DNA of 64,000 nt from assembly GCA_041690535.1 (NCBI GenBank), contig JAWLHA010000005.1, forward strand, positions 1-64,000, read 5' to 3'. The notes beneath the pieces were generated by a model, which was not told the origin of the DNA, did no database searches, and saw only the letters and a list, made by a program, of their open reading frames with translations. The DNA is from JAWLHA01 sp041690535 (GTDB lineage Bacteria > Pseudomonadota > Gammaproteobacteria > Thiohalomonadales > Thiohalomonadaceae). Position 1 is the first letter of the stretch, and each line of letters begins with the position of its first letter. The translations under genes were made by a program, and so were the position numbers. Positions 43,792-53,511 of this stretch are shown piece by piece.

Positions 43792-44336
43792 CGCAACTCA
43801 AGGACCCATGCGTCGGGGTGGTGGAAATCGGGTTGGGGGCCGGGGTGCTCAAGCGCCCAGTAGGAGAGTGCGCCCTCGATGTTTTCCAGAACGGCGGAGA
43901 TGCCCACTCGAAATTGCCCGGCGGGTGACCACCCGCCGAGCCGTGCCACCGCGCTGAGCTGGAGCGCGTGGGCCGACTGTTTCACCGTCACCTCTGGAGC
44001 ACCCGCTTCCCCCACCAAGGTCTCCAGGGGCATGCGCTCCCGATACCGCGTGAACGCGTATACCGCCCATTGGCCCGAGGGCGAAAAATTGAATTCGAGG
44101 TACGGCATCTCCCCTTGGCGCCCCACGAACAGCTCGAAGCAGGTGTGACGCCAGAGTTCATCCGTGAAGCGGGGCATGGTGGGCGGGGCTATCCGCAGGC
44201 GTTTCAAATCGGCTTCCAGGCAATAACTTACCAGCAAGCCGCCGGCGACCCGCGTAACCTGGCCCGTGATGCTGCAACGCATCGGAGCTGGCAGGTGAGG
44301 TTTGAGCGCAAACGTCTGCATCTGATGGTTCGCCAT
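43788..44336 (-). CDS. DOMON-like domain protein
   Basis: A 182-residue protein with the DOMON-like beta-sandwich pattern: LVSYCLEADLKRLRIAPP, DELWRHTCFELFVG, YLEFNFSPSGQWAVYAF and a C-terminal YWALEHPGPQPDFHHPDAW. Such stand-alone cytoplasmic relatives have no known activity; they may bind sugar or haem. The start at 44336 is chosen by protein homology pattern, as no clear ribosome binding site is present. It is coupled to the NamZ-like gene, which suggests a shared role in cell-wall sugar handling. Confidence 0.8.
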   Translation of the reverse strand: MANHQMQTFALKPHLPAPMRCSITGQVTRVAGGLLVSYCLEADLKRLRIAPPTMPRFTDELWRHTCFELFVGRQGEMPYLEFNFSPSGQWAVYAFTRYRERMPLETLVGEAGAPEVTVKQSAHALQLSAVARLGGWSPAGQFRVGISAVLENIEGALSYWALEHPGPQPDFHHPDAWVLELR

Positions 44337-44497
44337 GGGCGGAGAGCCTACCAGAATTGCGACGAAATGGGGCAGGGCGGGGCGCGCACGGTACCCCCGC
44401 CGCTGCTCTTTTCCAGCCAGGAGGCGCGGGATCAGGCGGTGATCTGGGGTGCTGATGTTCAGACCGCTGCAGCCCTGGGTACCCGGCATCCGGGTCC

Positions 44498-45628
44498 CTA
44501 GCCTTGGGCGGCGGACATGCTGCGTCTGAAGCGGAGCAGCGCCAGCAAAAACAGGGCTAGCCCGATGGCGGCTGTCACCACCAGGTTGAACCAGACGTCG
44601 GCCACGGTGGCCCCACGGAAGACGACCGCCTGGGCTACGCTGACGAAATGGGTGGAGGGAGAGAACTGCATCATCGCCTGCAGCACCAGGGGTTGGGATT
44701 CCAGGGGGGTGTTATTGCCGGACAGCATGTTCATGGGCACCACCACCATGATGGCCAGTAGGCCCATCTGTGGCATCGAGCGGGCGAGAGTGGCCAGAAA
44801 AATGCCAATCGAGGTGGTGGCAAAGAGGTAGACCACCACCCCGGTTATTAACAGGGGAAGCGAACCGGCGACGGTCAGATCCAGCAATCCCCTCAGGACG
44901 AAGTTGAGGGAGGCCGTGATGACGGCGGTCATCACCAGTGCGTTTGCCCAAATCTTGCCCAACATCACTTCCATGGAGGTGATGGGCATGGCGAGCGCAT
45001 GCTCGATGGTGCCGTGCTCGCGTTCGCGAATGACTGCCGCCCCTGTCAGTATGATCGTGAGCAGCGTGGTGTTGTTGATAAGCACCACCAGTCCCTGAAA
45101 GCCGGAGGGGACGAGGCTGGGGTTGAATTTGGCTCTGACCACCAGCTCCACCGGCAGCTCCCGGCCTTGGCGGGGCTGCAGAAAATTTGTGACCTCTTCA
45201 GTAACGATGCGCCGGATGTACCCGGCCCCGATCCCCGCCTGCTTCATACGCGTGGCATCGACGAGCAGTTGGATCTTTGCTGCCTCCCCTGCGATCAGAT
45301 CACGCTGGAAGTCATTCGGTATGACCAGGACAAAGGTAACCACGCCCCGGTCCATCAACGAGTCGATGTCCGCGAAGGCGATTTGTTGTGGCGGATGAAA
45401 GTAGGGGGGAAAGAAGGCTGCCGCAATGCGTTGCGATACGGTGGAGTGGTCTTCGTCGACGATGGCGATGTCTGCATCGTGCAGCGATGCATCCCCGGCC
45501 CCTTTCCCCGGGGTGATGATGCCGACCGTAAACGCCCAGGTAATCAGGAAGATGAGGACAGGGTCGCGGGCAATGCTGTAGAGCTCCTTGATGCCAAGGT
45601 CGAAAATGTTCCTGAGGCGGCGCCGCAT
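44498..45628 (-). CDS. yhhJ: ABC-2 type permease, YhhJ-like
   Basis: A 376-residue integral membrane protein: one helix near residues 20-40, a periplasmic part of about 130 residues, then five helices (LIPSGFQGLVVLINNTTLL, IREREHGTIEHALAMP as the conserved cytoplasmic loop, SLPLLITGVVVYLFATTSI). The ATG at 45628 sits in a TGATG overlap with the RbbA stop and is well spaced from AGGAG; a GTG three bases earlier is less likely. It is the last gene of the yhiI-rbbA-yhhJ exporter operon. Confidence 0.9.
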   Translation of the reverse strand: MRRRLRNIFDLGIKELYSIARDPVLIFLITWAFTVGIITPGKGAGDASLHDADIAIVDEDHSTVSQRIAAAFFPPYFHPPQQIAFADIDSLMDRGVVTFVLVIPNDFQRDLIAGEAAKIQLLVDATRMKQAGIGAGYIRRIVTEEVTNFLQPRQGRELPVELVVRAKFNPSLVPSGFQGLVVLINNTTLLTIILTGAAVIREREHGTIEHALAMPITSMEVMLGKIWANALVMTAVITASLNFVLRGLLDLTVAGSLPLLITGVVVYLFATTSIGIFLATLARSMPQMGLLAIMVVVPMNMLSGNNTPLESQPLVLQAMMQFSPSTHFVSVAQAVVFRGATVADVWFNLVVTAAIGLALFLLALLRFRRSMSAAQG

Positions 45629-48366
45629 CACTTCTCCTGCTTCCGCAGAAACAACAGGCCCAGCAGGGTGAAAAGCGGTGCCATTACCGCAAGGACAGTG
45701 ATGAAGGGAAGCAGGGCAACCATCCCCAGCCCTTTGGTGAAGGCGCCCACGCTGGCGTCGATGAAGTAGGTGGCCGGATAGTGATTGCCAATGATCTGGG
45801 CGGCACCCTGCAGCGAGGAGACAGGATCGATGAGGCCGGAGAAGTTCGTGGCGGGAAGCACGGTGAGGATCCCGGCGCCAAACAGCGCCGCGATCTGCGT
45901 GGTGGTGAAGGAGGAGACAAGTATCCCGATCCCGGTGGCGGCGGTCACGTAGAGCAGGGCGGCCAAAGTCAGGCCGATGAGACTCCCTTTGAGTGGCACC
46001 CCAAAGACGAGGATAGCCATGAGCACGAGAACGGCATAATTGATCATGGCCAGCAGAATATAGGGAAGTTGTTTGCCCAACAGAAACTCCAGGCGGGTGA
46101 CCGGCGTGACGTAGAGATTCGTGATCGATCCCAACTCTTTCTCACGCACCACCCCGAGTGCCGTGAGCATGGCCGGAATGACGATGAGAAGGAAGCCGAC
46201 CACGCCGGGCACCATGGCGACGACGCTCTTGAAGTCTTCGTTGTAGAGGAATCGGGTTTCCATGTGGACCGGTGGGGCGGCGGCGATGCCGCTTTCGGTG
46301 GTCAACTGCTCGAGAAAACGCTCATGCAGCCCCTGCATGTATCCTCGGATGGTTTCGGCGCGGAACGGATTGGACCCGTCGACCCACGCAGCCGCCTGCG
46401 GGCTGCCACCGCGCCTCAGGTCCCTGCCGAAGCCGGGAGGGATCTCGATGGTCAATGCCAACTCGCCGGTGCGCATGCGCCTGTCAATCTCCTCGGCGTC
46501 GCCAAGGGGCGCGTGTTCGTGGAAATATCGGGTGCCGGATACGTTATCGATGTAGGCGCGGCTCTCGGGGCTCTGATCGCGATCCAGCACGGCGAACGGC
46601 AAATCCTCCACATCGAGGCTGATCCCGTAACCGAATGCCACCATGAGCACCGCGGTGCCGAAAAGGGAGAACACCAGGCGGATTGGGTCGCGAAGCAGTT
46701 CCAGGGCCTCGCGCCGCCCATAGGCGTAGGTTCGCCGGATGTCCAGCGGGCGCGCGCGCGGCGGGTCTTGAGTGCTGGGCGACACCGGGGCACCCGGGCC
46801 GGTGGCCGGGGGCGCAAGCTGCGGGGGCGACTGGGCCTCGGGTGCGGCATCGTCGAGGTATCGGATGAACGCCTCTTCCAGGTCTGCGCCGTTGCTGTCC
46901 CGTATCAGTTCGTCCGGTGCGCCGATCGCGAGGACGCGGCCCGCGTGCATCAAGGAGATGCGATCGCAACGGGCGGCCTCGTCCATGAAGTGGGTGGATA
47001 CGAAGATGGTCACCCCCTCGTTGCGGGAGAGGTCGACAAGGAGCTCCCAGAAGCTGTCTCGTGCGACGGGATCAACACCCGAGGTGGGTTCGTCCAGGAT
47101 CAGGATCTCTGGGCGGTGGATTACGGCGACTGCGAGCGAGAGACGCTGGCGCATGCCCATCGGCAGCGACTCCGAGAGCTCGTCGAGGTAGGGAGAGAGT
47201 TCGAAGCGATGCACCAGCGCGTCAAGACGGGGGGCGACGTGCTCGGGTGGTACATGAAAGAGGCGGGCGTGCAACCTGAGGTTTTGCCGCACCGTCAGTT
47301 CGCGGTAGAGGGAAAAGTCCTGAGACATGAAGCCGATGTGACGCCGTGTCTCGATGTCACTGGCGTCAATGGGCCGCCCGAACAATCGCGCCTCGCCTTC
47401 GGTTGGCGGCAGGAGCCCGGTGAGCATCTTCATGGTGGTGGTCTTGCCGCAGCCGTTCGAACCGAGAAAGCCGAAAATCTCCCCCGGTTCGATGCTGAAG
47501 GAGACGCGGTCCACTGCCGTGAAGTCGCCGAAACGGCGTGTGAGACCGCTGGCGGCGATCGCCAACGGTGCATCGCGCCGGCGCACTCGTGGGGGGACCC
47601 AAAGTGCCTTGTGCTCCTTGCGTCGCTCCTCGGGGAGCAGGCGAATGAAGAGTTCGTTCAAGTCGTCGGTTGCAGCACGGGTCATGAGTTGCGCCAAACT
47701 GCCCTCGGCAAGGACGCTGCCGGCATCCATGATCACCAGATGCTCGAAGGCCTTCGCCTCTTCCATATCGCCGCTCCCCACCAGCACGCTCATCCCTTGA
47801 CATCGCCTGCGGATGTGACCAATGAGCTCCCAGAACTGGCGGCGGGCGCGCGGATCGAAGCCCGTGGTGGGCTCATCCAGAATGAGCAACTCGGGGTCGT
47901 GGATCAGGGCGCAGCACAGCCCCAGCTTCTGCTTCATGCCCCCGGAGAGCTTGCCTGCGGGGCGGTCACGGAAGGGGGCGAGGCCGGTGCCCTCGAGCAG
48001 TTCCCCGATGCGCCGGTGGCGCTCGGGGCGGTCCAGCCCGAACAGGCGCCCGAAAAAATCGATGTTTTCGAACACCGACAGGGTGGGGTAGAGGTTGCGT
48101 CCTAGCCCTTGGGGCATGTAGGCGACCCGGGGCTGGATGGAGGCGCGATGGGTGCGGTCGCGCATGTCACCATTCAGCACGCGGAGTCTGCCCTGCTGCA
48201 GCTTTCGCGCGCCGGCCGCCAGAGAGAGGAAGGTGGATTTGCCGACACCGTCGGGCCCGATCAAGCCGGTCAGCTGCCCGGCGGGGATCTTCACTGCGAC
48301 ACTCGACAGGGCCGTCGTGTGGCGGTAGCGATGGGTCAGCCCGCTCGCCATGACGGTATGCTCCAT
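45628..48366 (-). CDS. rbbA: Fused double-ATPase/permease ABC transporter, RbbA-like
   Basis: A 912-residue protein, the length of E. coli RbbA (YhiH). First ATPase: IGPDGVGKSTF and LSGGMKQKLGL with ILDEPTTGFDP. Second: GSNGCGKTTT, a changed signature LPMGMRQRLSL (normally LSGG) and ILDEPTSGVDP. After residue about 560 an ABC-2 permease follows, with a helix, a periplasmic domain and five C-terminal helices. E. coli RbbA binds ribosomes through its ATPase; whether this one does is unknown. Start: 48366 gives MEHTVMASGLTHRYRH; 48351 (MASGLTHRYRH) has a better-placed GGAG. With yhiI and yhhJ it should form a drug- or lipid-type exporter. Confidence 0.9.
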   Translation of the reverse strand: MEHTVMASGLTHRYRHTTALSSVAVKIPAGQLTGLIGPDGVGKSTFLSLAAGARKLQQGRLRVLNGDMRDRTHRASIQPRVAYMPQGLGRNLYPTLSVFENIDFFGRLFGLDRPERHRRIGELLEGTGLAPFRDRPAGKLSGGMKQKLGLCCALIHDPELLILDEPTTGFDPRARRQFWELIGHIRRRCQGMSVLVGSGDMEEAKAFEHLVIMDAGSVLAEGSLAQLMTRAATDDLNELFIRLLPEERRKEHKALWVPPRVRRRDAPLAIAASGLTRRFGDFTAVDRVSFSIEPGEIFGFLGSNGCGKTTTMKMLTGLLPPTEGEARLFGRPIDASDIETRRHIGFMSQDFSLYRELTVRQNLRLHARLFHVPPEHVAPRLDALVHRFELSPYLDELSESLPMGMRQRLSLAVAVIHRPEILILDEPTSGVDPVARDSFWELLVDLSRNEGVTIFVSTHFMDEAARCDRISLMHAGRVLAIGAPDELIRDSNGADLEEAFIRYLDDAAPEAQSPPQLAPPATGPGAPVSPSTQDPPRARPLDIRRTYAYGRREALELLRDPIRLVFSLFGTAVLMVAFGYGISLDVEDLPFAVLDRDQSPESRAYIDNVSGTRYFHEHAPLGDAEEIDRRMRTGELALTIEIPPGFGRDLRRGGSPQAAAWVDGSNPFRAETIRGYMQGLHERFLEQLTTESGIAAAPPVHMETRFLYNEDFKSVVAMVPGVVGFLLIVIPAMLTALGVVREKELGSITNLYVTPVTRLEFLLGKQLPYILLAMINYAVLVLMAILVFGVPLKGSLIGLTLAALLYVTAATGIGILVSSFTTTQIAALFGAGILTVLPATNFSGLIDPVSSLQGAAQIIGNHYPATYFIDASVGAFTKGLGMVALLPFITVLAVMAPLFTLLGLLFLRKQEK

Positions 48367-48371
48367 GGGCG

Positions 48372-49361
48372 CTAGTTCTGGGCAGCCGAAGGGGGGTGTA
48401 GATTGTCCGGCCATTCTGCGTCCGGGTTCAAACGCACATAGATCACTCCGGGAACGCCGGTGGTGATCGTGCCGAAGTGGTCCATCAACACCTTGGGATC
48501 CACCCGCGCCTTGATCCGGAACATGAGTTTCTCGCGCTCGCTCTCGGTCTCCACCTCCTTGGGGGTGAACTGGGCCTCCGGCGAGACGAACGAAATTTCG
48601 GCGGGAAGGGCCACATCCGCCCTGGCGTCCAGGACGATGCGCGCGTCTGATCCGACCCCTACCCGACCGGCGTGCCGGGTGGGAAGGAAGGCCGTCATGT
48701 AGATGTCGGTCAGATCGAGTAGGGTGAGAACTTTGCCTCCCACCGCAAGGACTTCCCCGGGCTCGGCCAGCCGGTAAAGCACGCGGCCCGTGATGGGGGA
48801 GGTGAGGATGCTGTCGTCCAGTTCGCTCTGAATGGCGTCGATCCTGGCCTGCGCAGCGGCCATTGCCGCATCGGCCTGACTGACCGATGCCCGGGCCGCA
48901 TCCAGACCCGCCTTCTCGCTCCGCAGTCTGCTCCGGGAGAGATCGGCCTCCTGCTGGGGGATGAGCTTCTGCCGGATCAGGCTTTGGCTGCGTTCGAACT
49001 CGGCGGCGGCGAACTCAACGGCACTCTCCTGCTGCGCGACCCTGGCCTCGGTGGCGCATTTCGCCTGCACCGCCTCCTGGTACTCTGCCTGGGCCTGGTG
49101 AAGGTCTGCCTCGAGGGAACGCACATCCATGCGGGCTGTCACCTGCCCCTCCTGCACGAGGTCTCCCTCCCGCACGGCGAGCTCGCTCAAGCGGCCCGCC
49201 CGTTTGGTTGCGATATCCACCTCCGTGGCCTCCAGCCGACCGTTGGCCGAGGCGAACCCCTCGGGCAGGTCGGACCGGCCGGACCACCAAATGGTGAGGG
49301 TGACAATGGCCAGGACTGCTACGGTCGCGGCGACCAGCCATCTTCGCCTGGGATGGAACAT
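48372..49361 (-). CDS. yhiI: HlyD-family periplasmic adaptor, YhiI-like
   Basis: A 329-residue membrane fusion protein. One transmembrane helix at residues 8-27, a lipoyl-like half (GRLEATEVDIATKRAGRL and ILTSPITGRVLYRLAEPGE) flanking a coiled-coil hairpin of about 110 residues, and a beta-barrel part (TDIYMTAFLPTRHAGRV). It links the inner-membrane ABC unit to an outer-membrane channel, presumably TolC, not encoded here. It is the first gene of the three-gene operon; the next start is 5 bases after its stop. Confidence 0.92.
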   Translation of the reverse strand: MFHPRRRWLVAATVAVLAIVTLTIWWSGRSDLPEGFASANGRLEATEVDIATKRAGRLSELAVREGDLVQEGQVTARMDVRSLEADLHQAQAEYQEAVQAKCATEARVAQQESAVEFAAAEFERSQSLIRQKLIPQQEADLSRSRLRSEKAGLDAARASVSQADAAMAAAQARIDAIQSELDDSILTSPITGRVLYRLAEPGEVLAVGGKVLTLLDLTDIYMTAFLPTRHAGRVGVGSDARIVLDARADVALPAEISFVSPEAQFTPKEVETESEREKLMFRIKARVDPKVLMDHFGTITTGVPGVIYVRLNPDAEWPDNLHPPSAAQN

Positions 49362-49493
49362 CTCGGCGAGGCCTCATCAAGTAGCTCGCAAGCACAGACG
49401 GACGCCTGGGCGCCGTCAACCGTGTGGGACAGCAAAGGTCAGTATAGCCACTGGGTGCAACAGGCCGTTTCGAGCGCATGAGGGTGGCGCGCC

Positions 49494-52391
49494 TCACGTG
49501 GTCACGATCACCCGCTGGGCATCCAGGCGCAGGGACGCCGACGCTATCGCCCTTTCAGTAGTCTCGCGCCGACGCTCCAGATAGTGCAGCTCTTCCTCGC
49601 GAACATTTGCGTTGATCCGGCGCAGCGCCCGCATGCGGCCGATTTCCCGATCCAGGGTCTGCCGGGTCCGGCCGATGGCCTGTTCCAGGAGCTCAGGAAT
49701 GCGGCGCCGTGCAACCTCTTCGCCCAGGACATGCAGATCACGCAGTTGTTGCTGGTAAGTACGTACGATCTGTCTGGCCGTCTGGCTCTCCACGGGCGTT
49801 GTGTGCGTGAGCAGCGCTGTTTCGGTGAGCTCGTCCGCGTGGTCGTGCCCTTGTGCGTCCACCACGACCCGTAGGGTGGAGGGGGGGAGATATCGACCGG
49901 ATTGCGCCATGCGCGTGGAGGCACTCTCCAGCACATAGATGCACTCGAGCAGCAGGGTGCCTGGCCGGACCGCTGGATGTTTCATCGCCGTCACCGCGGT
50001 GTTGCCGTGCTCGCCACTGAGCACCATTTCCATGCCCCGCAGCACCAAGGGGTGTTCCCAGGTGAAAAACTGCATGTCCTCATTGGCCAGCGCGGTTTCC
50101 CGGTGGCAGGTAAAGGTGAGGCCGTCCTCGGGAAGGCCGGGGAACGGCTGCTGCATGTGGGTACCGGGGCGAATGATGATGGCACGCGCGCTGTGCTCCT
50201 CCATGTCGACCCCGAAGGCGTCAAACAACTCCTCCAGGTACTCCAGCAGTTCGGCTTCCCCGGCAGTGGCTTCGAGCCGGGCCCGCTGGGCGAGCGCTTC
50301 GGCCCGCTGCGGTGGGCAGGAGGTGTATTCGAGCAGAAGGTCACGGCCGCGATGCAAGGCATCGAGCAGGTCTGTGTTCAGTTGCCGGGTGGCGGTAATC
50401 AGTGCCGGGAGGTTGGCGGTGTCCGCATCAGGGTTGTACAGCGCCTCTTGCAGCGCCGGTTCGACCCGTGCGAAGACGCTGTGTCCGGTGGGGCAGGTGT
50501 GCTCAAAGGCCCCAAGCCCTTCGTGGTACCAGCGGAACAGCACCGACTGGGGGCTCCCCGCGAGGTACGGGACATGGATGTGCACGGTCTCACCCTGGCC
50601 GATACGATCGAGTCGGCCGATGCGCTGCTCCAGCAGGTCGGGATTGAGGGGCAGGTCGAACAAGACCAGGTGGCGGGCAAACTGGAGGTTGCGCCCCTCC
50701 GAACCGATTTCGGAGCAGATCAGCACCGGGCTGCCGGATTCCCGGTCGGCAAAGAAAGCGGCAGAGCGGTCTCGCTCCGCCAGGCTCATCCCCTCGTGGA
50801 AGAGCGCAGCCTGAATACCGGCGGTGACGCGCAACGCCTCGGCAAGCTCCCCGGCGGTCTCCATGGTGGCGGTGATGACCACGACCTTCTCCGGGCGCAG
50901 CTGCCGGAGCGTGGCCGCGAGCCACTCGACCCGCGGGTCGAGGCGGCTCCAGTGTGTCCGTTCGCTTGCCTCCGCCTGGTAAAGCCGCTCTGGGCAAAGC
51001 AGCGCTGGCGGGGCGCCAGAGCCGGTGGCCCGTGCCGCGGCGAGGCACTCGGCGTAGGCGTCCGGCAGCGGCAAGGGGGAAGGGTGCAGCTGCCGTGCGG
51101 GAAAACCCTTGACCGCGGCGCGGGTGTTACGGAACAGCACCCGCCCGGTGCCGTGGCGATCCAGCAGGTGTTCTGTCAGCCCTTCGCGAGCCCTTGCCCC
51201 GGCATCGGCATCGTTCGACGCCAAGGCATCGAGCAACGGTTGGTTATCGCCTTCCCCCACCGTGCCGCGGAGGGTGGTTGCCGCCTCTTCACTAAGCGAT
51301 GTGCCTGCCAGCAGCTCCTGAACTGCCCGGGCGACGGGCTCGTAGGCTTGCTCCTCTGCAACGAAGCGGTCGAAGTCAGGGAACCGGTCGGGATCGAGCA
51401 GGCGCAGGCGGGCGAAGTGGCTCTCCTTGCCCAACTGCTCCGGGGTGGCGGTGAGCAGCAGCGCGCCGGCTGTGCGGGTCGCAAGCTGCGCGATGCAGCG
51501 GTATTCCCGGCTGGGGGCCGCCTGCGACCACTGCAGGTGGTGAGCCTCGTCCACCACCAGCAGGTCCCATCCGGCCTCCAGCGCCTGCTCGTGACGCCCC
51601 GGCCGTTCAACCAGAAAGGTCAGGCTGCAGAGGATGAGCTGTTCGGTGAAGAATGGGTTGGCCCCCTCGTTGCTGTCCTCCTCGGCTCGGCAGCGCTCCT
51701 CATCGAACAGGCTGAAGTGCAGATTGAACCGGCGAAGCATCTCCACCAGCCACTGGTGCTGAAGGCTTTCCGGCACCACGATCAGCACCCGCCGGGCGCG
51801 GTCGCTGAGTAGCTGATGATGCAGGATCAGGCCGGCCTCGATGGTCTTGCCCAACCCCACCTCGTCAGCCAGCAGCACCCGCGGTGCGTAGCGCCCCGCC
51901 ACCTCGTGGGCGATGTGGAGCTGGTGCGGAATGAGGCTGGTGCGGGCGCCGGTGAGACCATGGAGATCCGAGGTGGCCAGGCGGGCCGCTTTCTCCCGGG
52001 TCCGCTGGCGCAGGGCGAACCACCTGTCGGAGTCGATTTGGCCGGTGAGTAGCCGGTCGGCCGGACGGTTCAACTGCATGAAATTATCGAGCTCTCCCTC
52101 TGGCAGTTCGGCCTCGCCGCCGTCCTCGCGTCGACCCTGGTAGGTGAGCAGCCCCTCGCGCTCGACCACGGCCTGCACTTCCAGCGACCAGCCTTCATGA
52201 CTGCGTACCCGATCGCCCGGCACAAAGGCCACCCGGGTGAGGGGGGCGGTTTGACGGGAGTAGGTGCGGAGCTCTCCGGTGGCTAGAAACAGTACCGTCA
52301 CCGTGCGTGCGTCGGCGGACAGCACGGTGCCGAGGCCCATCTGCAGTTCGGTGTCGCTGATCAAGCGCTGGCCGGGGATGTAGTCACGCAT
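49494..52391 (-). CDS. rapA: RNA polymerase-associated ATPase RapA
   Basis: A 965-residue Swi2/Snf2-type ATPase, the length of E. coli RapA (968), which recycles RNA polymerase stalled after termination. It begins MRDYIPGQRLISDTELQMGL with the two Tudor-like N-terminal domains. Motor motifs are LLADEVGLGKTIEAG (I), VVDEAHHL (II) and LLTATPEQ (III), then SEIGSEGRNLQFARHL (V) and EQRIGRLDRIGQ (VI). The start at 52391 is set by homology; a longer open frame to 52748 covers a repeat and is not real. Monocistronic. Confidence 0.95.
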   Translation of the reverse strand: MRDYIPGQRLISDTELQMGLGTVLSADARTVTVLFLATGELRTYSRQTAPLTRVAFVPGDRVRSHEGWSLEVQAVVEREGLLTYQGRREDGGEAELPEGELDNFMQLNRPADRLLTGQIDSDRWFALRQRTREKAARLATSDLHGLTGARTSLIPHQLHIAHEVAGRYAPRVLLADEVGLGKTIEAGLILHHQLLSDRARRVLIVVPESLQHQWLVEMLRRFNLHFSLFDEERCRAEEDSNEGANPFFTEQLILCSLTFLVERPGRHEQALEAGWDLLVVDEAHHLQWSQAAPSREYRCIAQLATRTAGALLLTATPEQLGKESHFARLRLLDPDRFPDFDRFVAEEQAYEPVARAVQELLAGTSLSEEAATTLRGTVGEGDNQPLLDALASNDADAGARAREGLTEHLLDRHGTGRVLFRNTRAAVKGFPARQLHPSPLPLPDAYAECLAAARATGSGAPPALLCPERLYQAEASERTHWSRLDPRVEWLAATLRQLRPEKVVVITATMETAGELAEALRVTAGIQAALFHEGMSLAERDRSAAFFADRESGSPVLICSEIGSEGRNLQFARHLVLFDLPLNPDLLEQRIGRLDRIGQGETVHIHVPYLAGSPQSVLFRWYHEGLGAFEHTCPTGHSVFARVEPALQEALYNPDADTANLPALITATRQLNTDLLDALHRGRDLLLEYTSCPPQRAEALAQRARLEATAGEAELLEYLEELFDAFGVDMEEHSARAIIIRPGTHMQQPFPGLPEDGLTFTCHRETALANEDMQFFTWEHPLVLRGMEMVLSGEHGNTAVTAMKHPAVRPGTLLLECIYVLESASTRMAQSGRYLPPSTLRVVVDAQGHDHADELTETALLTHTTPVESQTARQIVRTYQQQLRDLHVLGEEVARRRIPELLEQAIGRTRQTLDREIGRMRALRRINANVREEELHYLERRRETTERAIASASLRLDAQRVIVTT

Positions 52392-52686
52392 GGCGGTGCC
52401 TTGGGTGGAAAAGGGGCGCGTATGGTAGAGGAAATCCGCGCCGCGGTCGCCTGGGGCTACCCAACCGCATCGGGGTGAACGCATACTTATGTCGCGGCCG
52501 TGCTGTGAGCGATGTAAGTCCTTGTATTCGTTCACCCTGTATGAGCGGGGGCGGTTTACGCGCTTGCAAGCCGCACCGCGTCCTGCGCTAGCACTGGCTG
52601 AAGTGACTCCTGGTAACGTGCGCCATGGCGCGATGGGGTAGGTTGCCTTGGGAGGTGTTCGGGAAAGCCGAGAGGGGGAAGGAAGG
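52392..52686. other. Divergent gap between rapA and a small conserved gene, with a repeat
   Basis: This gap must hold both promoters. It contains a family A repeat (52473-52538). GGGAAGGAAGG before 52687 is the ribosome binding site of the rightward gene. No promoter boxes are called. Confidence 0.5.
52473..52538. repeat. Short copy of repeat family A
   Basis: GGGTGAACGCATACTTATG at the left faces GTATTCGTTCACCCT at the right. Between them GAGCGATGTAAGTCCTTG matches the inner arm of the palindrome at 5343-5508; the central hairpin and second inner arm are missing. Confidence 0.75.
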
Positions 52687-53031
52687 ATGACACGTCTGCC
52701 GCAGGCACTGGGCGCATGGGGAACGACGGAGTTCTCCGCCGTACTCAAACGGGAGTTGGAGGGGCTTGACCCAAAGGTACTGCCCTTGCAGGAGGGGGTA
52801 TCACGTGGCAGCTATGTGAGCGGTGATTGCTTCGAGGCGATGATCATCACCGCGTCCGATGTGGGCGACGCCATTGTCGTCAGGGCGGGGATCCACTATC
52901 GGAGTATCATTGCCGGCTGCAGTTGTGCGGACGACCCGACCCCAGTGGATGAGCTGAGCGAGTACTGTGAAGTGGAGATCCTGCTTGACAAGACGTCCGG
53001 CGCAGCGCGGGTGAGATTGCTGGACGATTGA
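52687..53031 (+). CDS. Small conserved protein with GCSCADDPTP motif
   Basis: A 114-residue soluble protein. It starts MTRLPQALGAWGTTEFSA and carries GCSCADDPTPVDELSEYCE, a motif I recall from a family of short proteobacterial proteins that have at times been mislabelled as glucosamine-fructose-6-phosphate aminotransferase. It has none of that enzyme's domains. The Cys-x-Cys and later Cys might bind metal. A strong GGAAGG ribosome binding site precedes the start. Function unknown. Confidence 0.8.
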   Translation: MTRLPQALGAWGTTEFSAVLKRELEGLDPKVLPLQEGVSRGSYVSGDCFEAMIITASDVGDAIVVRAGIHYRSIIAGCSCADDPTPVDELSEYCEVEILLDKTSGAARVRLLDD

Positions 53032-53142
53032 TCCTCCTGGGGCACCCAACCGATCAGCGAGTGGTCGCGGAGTCGAATGGGGGTACCATTTCGCAGCGCT
53101 TTGGTGGACGATAGGGCCTGGACGGTTGCCCTCCACCCGCTT

Positions 53143-53511
53143 ATGTCACGTCTCATTCGTTGGCCCTCACTCTTGCTGGCGTACCTGTTTCTGGCGCTGG
53201 CGCTCGTCGGCGTCGTGCTGCCCGGCCTGCCTACCGTGCCGTTTCTACTGTTGGCGGCCTGGTTTGCCGCCCGCGGGTCTGAGAGGCTTCATCACTGGCT
53301 CTATGCGCATCCCCACTTCGGGGCCCTGTTGATCGATTGGGAACAGCAGGGGGCGGTCTCGCGCCGCAGCAAGCGGATCGCGGTGGTGCTGCTCACTGTC
53401 AGCTGGGGCATAATGTACTGGCGCATCGATAGCGCCTGGCTGCTGGCGGCACTGGCGCTGCTGTTTGGCGCTGTCGCCACCTTTCTGCTGACCCGGCCCG
53501 AGCCCCGTTGA
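53143..53511 (+). CDS. DUF454 (YbaN) family inner-membrane protein
   Basis: A 122-residue protein with three to four hydrophobic helices: LLLAYLFLALALVGVVLPGL, TVPFLLLAAWFAARGSERL (a family signature) and the C-terminal pair VLLTVSWGIMYW and LLAALALLFGAVATFLL. Between them RLHHWLYAHPHFGALLIDWE is also typical. The start at 53143 fits the family length; an ATG at 53077 has a better GCGGAG site but would add 22 atypical residues. Role unknown. Confidence 0.85.
   Translation: MSRLIRWPSLLLAYLFLALALVGVVLPGLPTVPFLLLAAWFAARGSERLHHWLYAHPHFGALLIDWEQQGAVSRRSKRIAVVLLTVSWGIMYWRIDSAWLLAALALLFGAVATFLLTRPEPR

Noticed and set aside
52392..52748. N-terminal extension of RapA by 119 residues
   Set aside because: The extension runs through a palindromic repeat and the RapA family starts at MRDYIPGQRL (52391).
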